Assembly: GCA_002304995.1 (NCBI GenBank)
Contig: DBPV01000058.1
Location: 1,672 to 19,565 of the forward strand
DNA length: 17,894 nucleotides
Source: Syntrophaceae bacterium UBA1411
Lineage (GTDB): Bacteria > Desulfobacterota > Syntrophia > Syntrophales > Smithellaceae
Reading direction: 5' to 3'
Positions 14,833-17,894 of the stretch are shown one piece after another. The stretch's first letter is position 1. Every line of letters starts with the position of its first letter. The position numbers and the translations under genes were made by a program. The notes under the pieces were generated by a model. That model did not search any database, was not told the origin of the DNA, and was given only the letters and a program-made list of their open reading frames with translations.

Positions 14833-14861
14833 GCGGAGAGCGGCCCCGGGCCGCTCTCCGC
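14833..14861 (+). terminator. Intrinsic terminator after the SDR gene
   Basis: GCGGAGAGCGGC (14833-14844) and GCCGCTCTCCGC (14850-14861) form a 12-bp GC-rich stem with a 5-nt loop, followed by TTTCTTCTC. It starts 6 nt after the SDR stop. The U-tract is imperfect but the stem is strong. Confidence 0.75.
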
Positions 14862-14929
14862 TTTCTTCTCCGGCAACTCTCCGGATCGTTTCCGATCAAG
14901 ACCGAGATTATCAAAACAGGGGGACCTCC

Positions 14930-16915
14930 ATGAACCATCAAGGCATTGTCAGTCCGGTCATTGCGGATATCCGGACCGGCATGAAGCGCGGAAAAATCGT
15001 TTCCGTGGACGACGCCATCCGCGTGATCCGGGACGGCGATACAGTTGCGCTGGACGGATTTATCGGCAGCCTGGCGCCCAACGAACTGATGCTCGGCCTG
15101 GAGCGGCGGTTTCTCGCGACGGGCGAACCGAAAAACCTGACGCTTCTTTTCGCCTCCGGCATCGGCGACGGCCGGGACCAGGGCGTGAACCACCTGGCGC
15201 ACGAAGGACTGCTCCGGCGCGTCATCGCCGGCCACTGGGGGCTGATCCCGAAGCTGCAAAAGCTGGCGTTCGAGGAAAAGATCGAGGCCTACAATTTTCC
15301 GCAGGGCGTCATCGCGCGCCTCTTTAGGGACATTGCGGCCCATGTGCCGCGGACGATCACCCGTGTGGGGCTGGGCACGTTCGCCGATCCGCGGGACCGG
15401 GGCGGCCGGATCAACGCCGTCACGACCGAGGACCTGGTGGAGGTGATTTCGTTCGATAACAAAGAGTATCTGGCCTATAAGACGCTGCCCGTCCAGGTGG
15501 CGCTCCTGCGCGGCACGACCGCGGACATGGACGGCAACATCACGATGGAAAAAGAGGCTCTGACGCTGGAGGTCCTCTCGGCCGCGATGGCGGCGAAGAA
15601 TTCCGGCGGCTTTGTCATTGTGCAGGTCGAGCGGATCGCCGAGCGCCGGGCGCTCGACGCCCGCCGCGTGAAGATTCCCGGCATCCTGGTCGACTGTGTC
15701 GTGGTCGCGAAGCCGGAAAACCACTGGCAGACCTACGGGACGCCGTACAATCCGGCCTACAGCTGCGAATTCAGGGTGCCGGCCACCACCATCGAGCCGC
15801 TGGCGCTCGATGAGCGCAAGATCATCGCGCGCCGCGTCGCCTTCGAGCTGCAGCCGAACATGGTGGTGAACCTGGGCATCGGCATGCCGGAAGGCGTGGC
15901 CAACGTCGCCAATGAGGAGGGGATCCTCGACTATCTGACGCTGACGGCGGAAGCCGGCACCATCGGCGGCATTCCCGCGGGCGGCATGGATTTCGGCACC
16001 GCCTCCAATGTGGATTGCCTCATTGACATGCATTTCCAGTTTGACTACTACGACGGCGGCGGCCTGGACCTGGCCTGCCTGGGCATGGCCCAGATGGATT
16101 CCCACGGCAACGTCAACGTCAGCAAGTTCGGCCCCAAGCTCGCGGGTTGCGGGGGATTTATCGACATCAGCCAGACCGCCAAGAAAGTCGTCTTTGCCGG
16201 CACATTCACGGCGGGCGCGAGTGAGCTCGCCGTGGCCGACGGCCGGCTGAAAATCATCCGGGACGGCGCCGCCAGAAAAATGATCCGCGACGTGGAGCAG
16301 ATCACGTTCAGCGGCCCGACGGCGCGCCGGGGCAGCCAGCAGATTTCCTATGTCACGGAGCGCTGCGTTTTTGCGCTCGCTCCGGACGGTGTGGAGCTTC
16401 TGGAAATCGCCCCCGGCGTCGATCTGGAAAGGGACATCCTGGCGCGGATGGACTTTCAGCCGCTGATCCGCAATCTCCGGACGATGGACGAGCGGATTTT
16501 CAAGCCGGCGCCGATGGGACTCAAGGAGGACCTGCTCAGCATTCCCATCAACGAGCGCCTCGTTTACGATCCGGCCACCAACATCTTTTTCGTCAACTTC
16601 GAAGGACTGGCCGTCAAATCCGCCGCTGAAATCGAGGCGATCCGCTCGCGCGTATCCGAAATCTGCGCGCCGCTTGGCCGCCGCGTCAAGACCATCGTCA
16701 ATTACGACAACTTCTCGATCGCGCCGGAACTGGAGGATGACTATGTTCGTATGGTGAAGTACGTCGTGTCCAAATACTACAGCGACGTGACCCGCTACAC
16801 GACCAGCGCCTTTTTGCGCATGAAACTGGGCGACGAATTGAAAAAACGCCACCTGGCCCCGCATATTTTCCAGACCAAGGAAGAAGCCAGGCAGGCGCTG
16901 GAAAAGAAGGGCTGA
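14930..16915 (+). CDS. Acyl-CoA:acetate/3-ketoacid CoA-transferase (YdiF/propionate CoA-transferase type) with extra C-terminal domain
   Basis: Residues 1 to ~520 match single-chain (fused alpha-beta) family I CoA-transferases such as YdiF and propionate CoA-transferase. Visible are the N-terminal DGDTVALDGFIGS, the second-half VVNLGIGMPEGVA, and the glutamate loop TAEAGTIGGIPAGG with E341 as the expected covalent-intermediate residue. GNVNVSKFG and GCGGFIDISQ follow. After about residue 520 the protein runs ~140 residues further, with FFVNFEGL, TIVNYDNF, and RYTTSAFLRMKLG as striking blocks. This tail is absent from standard YdiF (about 530 residues), and I cannot assign it a function. There is no signal or membrane segment. 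AGGGGGACC precedes the ATG at 14930. It sits between the SDR and the enoyl-CoA isomerase, consistent with activation of a carboxylic acid. Confidence 0.92.
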   Translation: MNHQGIVSPVIADIRTGMKRGKIVSVDDAIRVIRDGDTVALDGFIGSLAPNELMLGLERRFLATGEPKNLTLLFASGIGDGRDQGVNHLAHEGLLRRVIAGHWGLIPKLQKLAFEEKIEAYNFPQGVIARLFRDIAAHVPRTITRVGLGTFADPRDRGGRINAVTTEDLVEVISFDNKEYLAYKTLPVQVALLRGTTADMDGNITMEKEALTLEVLSAAMAAKNSGGFVIVQVERIAERRALDARRVKIPGILVDCVVVAKPENHWQTYGTPYNPAYSCEFRVPATTIEPLALDERKIIARRVAFELQPNMVVNLGIGMPEGVANVANEEGILDYLTLTAEAGTIGGIPAGGMDFGTASNVDCLIDMHFQFDYYDGGGLDLACLGMAQMDSHGNVNVSKFGPKLAGCGGFIDISQTAKKVVFAGTFTAGASELAVADGRLKIIRDGAARKMIRDVEQITFSGPTARRGSQQISYVTERCVFALAPDGVELLEIAPGVDLERDILARMDFQPLIRNLRTMDERIFKPAPMGLKEDLLSIPINERLVYDPATNIFFVNFEGLAVKSAAEIEAIRSRVSEICAPLGRRVKTIVNYDNFSIAPELEDDYVRMVKYVVSKYYSDVTRYTTSAFLRMKLGDELKKRHLAPHIFQTKEEARQALEKKG

Positions 16916-16923
16916 AAAACGCC

Positions 16924-17015
16924 TCCGGATAAGAGGGTTGAAAATATTTCCCGAAAGGGATAAGAAACCTCCTGCGGTATCCGGAATTCGACAATGCAAG
17001 CGGCGCAAAACCGCT
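16924..17015 (+). repeat. Multi-tier hairpin region upstream of the enoyl-CoA isomerase gene
   Basis: An outer 8-bp stem TCCGGATA (16924-16931) / TATCCGGA (16978-16985) encloses a middle stem of GAGG-(G)-TT with AACCTC and an inner TCCC-GAAA-GGGA hairpin with a GNRA-type loop. A second small hairpin, AGCGG (16999-17003) / CCGCT (17011-17015), follows. All of it lies in the 127-nt gap between the two genes, ending 27 nt before the isomerase ATG. I do not recognise a known riboswitch class. Confidence 0.5.
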
Positions 17016-17042
17016 GTAAATCACATTTGAAGGAAGACAACT

Positions 17043-17753
17043 ATGCCGATTGAAATCAAGATGGAAGGACAGGTGGCCGTGGTCACGCTGAACGAAGGGG
17101 AAAACCGCTTGAATCTGGATTTCCTGGGAAAATTCATTGAGGCGCTCGATGAAGTCGAAAAAAAGACCAACGCCAATGTGCTGGTCGTGCGTGGCGCGGA
17201 TGCCAAAATCTTCAGCAACGGCATCGATCTGGAATGGCTGATGCCGATCATGCAGAAAAACGATACCGCCACGGCCAAGAAATTCATCGAAACGATGATG
17301 GCGCTCTTCCGGAAGATTGCGCTGTACCCCATGCCGACCATCGTGGCGATGACCGGGCACGCTTTTGCCGGGGGCGCGATCCTGTGCTGCTACTTTGATT
17401 TCCGCTTCATGCGGTCGGACCGGGGCTTCATGTGCTTTCCGGAAGTCGATCTGGGCATTCCGTTTCTGCCGGGCATGATGACGGCGATGAAAAAAGCCAT
17501 TCCCCGCTGCAAGCTCGATGAGATGGTGCTCACGGGCAAGCGTGTGGCCGCTCCGGAACTGGAGGAGCACCACATCATCACCAAGGCCTGCCCTATCGAC
17601 CAGCTGATGGACGAAGTGATGAAATTCGCAAGTCAGCAAAACAAGCGCCGGCCCGTTGTCGAGCTCATCAAGGCGGAAATGAACAAGGACATCGTTTACG
17701 CCATCGACAACGAAGATCCGCCGATCATCGCCTCCGGCCGTTTTTACGTGTGA
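17043..17753 (+). CDS. Enoyl-CoA hydratase/isomerase family protein, delta3,delta2-enoyl-CoA isomerase-like
   Basis: The 236-residue protein is a short crotonase-fold enzyme. FSNGIDLEWL and GHAFAGGAIL (105-113) supply the CoA-binding and oxyanion-hole backbone. Only one of the two hydratase glutamates is present: E134 in CFPEVDLG, while the position in the GGAILCC helix is not acidic. This single-acid pattern, and the FSNGIDL and DFRFMRSDRG blocks, resemble monofunctional delta3,delta2-enoyl-CoA isomerases (ECI) more than hydratases. It would move a 3-enoyl double bond to the 2-position so that beta-oxidation can go on. No peroxisomal or secretion signal is present. GAAGGAAG precedes the ATG at 17043. 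It lies 127 nt after the CoA-transferase behind a structured region. Substrate length is unknown. Confidence 0.9.
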   Translation: MPIEIKMEGQVAVVTLNEGENRLNLDFLGKFIEALDEVEKKTNANVLVVRGADAKIFSNGIDLEWLMPIMQKNDTATAKKFIETMMALFRKIALYPMPTIVAMTGHAFAGGAILCCYFDFRFMRSDRGFMCFPEVDLGIPFLPGMMTAMKKAIPRCKLDEMVLTGKRVAAPELEEHHIITKACPIDQLMDEVMKFASQQNKRRPVVELIKAEMNKDIVYAIDNEDPPIIASGRFYV

Positions 17754-17807
17754 TCGGGCGCGGCCCGGCGCCGCTTCCCGGCGACGGTTTTCTGCGGTTT
17801 TATCGTT

Positions 17808-17894
17808 TCACTTCCGCCGGACGGTCTTCGGCCCGCGGCCGTCCGGCTGTCCTTTCGGGAAAATCAGACCGCCGGAAGTCTCCGGCAAAATCAG
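17808..17894 (-). CDS. Possible C-terminal end of a minus-strand gene (partial at right edge)
   Basis: From the right edge the minus strand is open for 28 codons to a TGA at 17808-17810. By my hand count about 23 of 28 third positions are G or C, against about 18 first and 15 second positions, the order expected for a coding frame in this genome. The peptide (ending GPKTVRRK) is not recognised. A 9-bp inverted repeat at 17816-17847 inside the frame is a point against it. It would converge with the isomerase gene. Confidence 0.3.
   Translation of the reverse strand: MILPETSGGLIFPKGQPDGRGPKTVRRK
17816..17847 (+). terminator. Possible terminator hairpin after the isomerase gene
   Basis: GCCGGACGG (17816-17824) and CCGTCCGGC (17839-17847) form a perfect 9-bp stem with a 14-nt loop, 62 nt after the isomerase stop. 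The following TGTCCTTTC is only weakly U-rich, so this is tentative. Confidence 0.35.

Noticed and set aside
14780..17008. 742-codon minus-strand frame opposite the YdiF-type transferase
   Set aside because: Shadow frame crossing a terminator and an intergenic region; His/Arg/Asp-rich with no motif.
16924..17015. Known riboswitch such as cyclic di-GMP class I or glycine
   Set aside because: A GNRA loop and a GCAAA-like loop are present, but the conserved joining sequences of those classes are not, as far as I can judge by eye.
12350..17753. Single four-gene operon
   Set aside because: A strong terminator follows the SDR gene and separate promoter-like sequences precede the first two genes, so several transcription units are more likely.

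Overview
The window is GC-rich with strong G/C preference at third codon positions. It reads like an anaerobic Desulfobacterota (deltaproteobacterial) genome, probably a syntroph or sulfate reducer of the Syntrophales type. This assignment is an inference from gene content: a desulforedoxin-like Fe(Cys)4 domain, a CHASE2 adenylate cyclase, a PhoU-tailed Na/Pi transporter, and acyl-CoA genes that include two different CoA-transferases. No rRNA, tRNA, CRISPR array, transposase or phage gene was seen.

Left part (1-2538): a minus-strand ModF/PhrA-like ABC ATPase runs off the left edge. A GAF-GGDEF diguanylate cyclase on the plus strand is driven by a clear sigma70-type promoter (881-910). It converges with a small exported YHS-domain protein, with only 9 nt between the two stop codons.

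Middle left (2086-9598, all minus strand): reading 5' to 3' the order is CHASE2 adenylate cyclase, alanine racemase with a ~270-residue C-terminal extension, amidohydrolase, Na/Pi cotransporter with PhoU domain, YHS protein. The first three are 16-27 nt apart and look like one operon behind a strong promoter (9624-9651). The transporter may have its own weak promoter.

Middle (9725-12126): a plus-strand gene with a strong promoter encodes a desulforedoxin-like domain joined to a Lys/Ala/Pro-rich histone-H1-like tail. A 65-residue Cys-rich hypothetical protein follows, then a strong bidirectional terminator, then a convergent HerA/DUF853 (YjgR-like) ATPase.

Right part (12195-17753, plus strand): an acyl-CoA cluster of a Cat1/4-hydroxybutyrate-type CoA-transferase, an SDR dehydrogenase, a YdiF/Pct-type fused CoA-transferase with an unusual C-terminal domain, and a delta3,delta2-enoyl-CoA isomerase-like crotonase. 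Together they could activate a short or medium acid by CoA transfer, oxidise or reduce a 3-hydroxy/3-oxoacyl-CoA, and move a double bond, as in fermentative or syntrophic acid metabolism. The substrate cannot be read from sequence. The intergenic regions here carry several inverted repeats and look like separate transcription units under post-transcriptional control. A possible C-terminal end of another minus-strand gene touches the right edge.

The best candidates for undescribed biology are the racemase extension, the desulforedoxin/histone-tail fusion, the C-terminal domain of the YdiF-type transferase, and the structured leaders.
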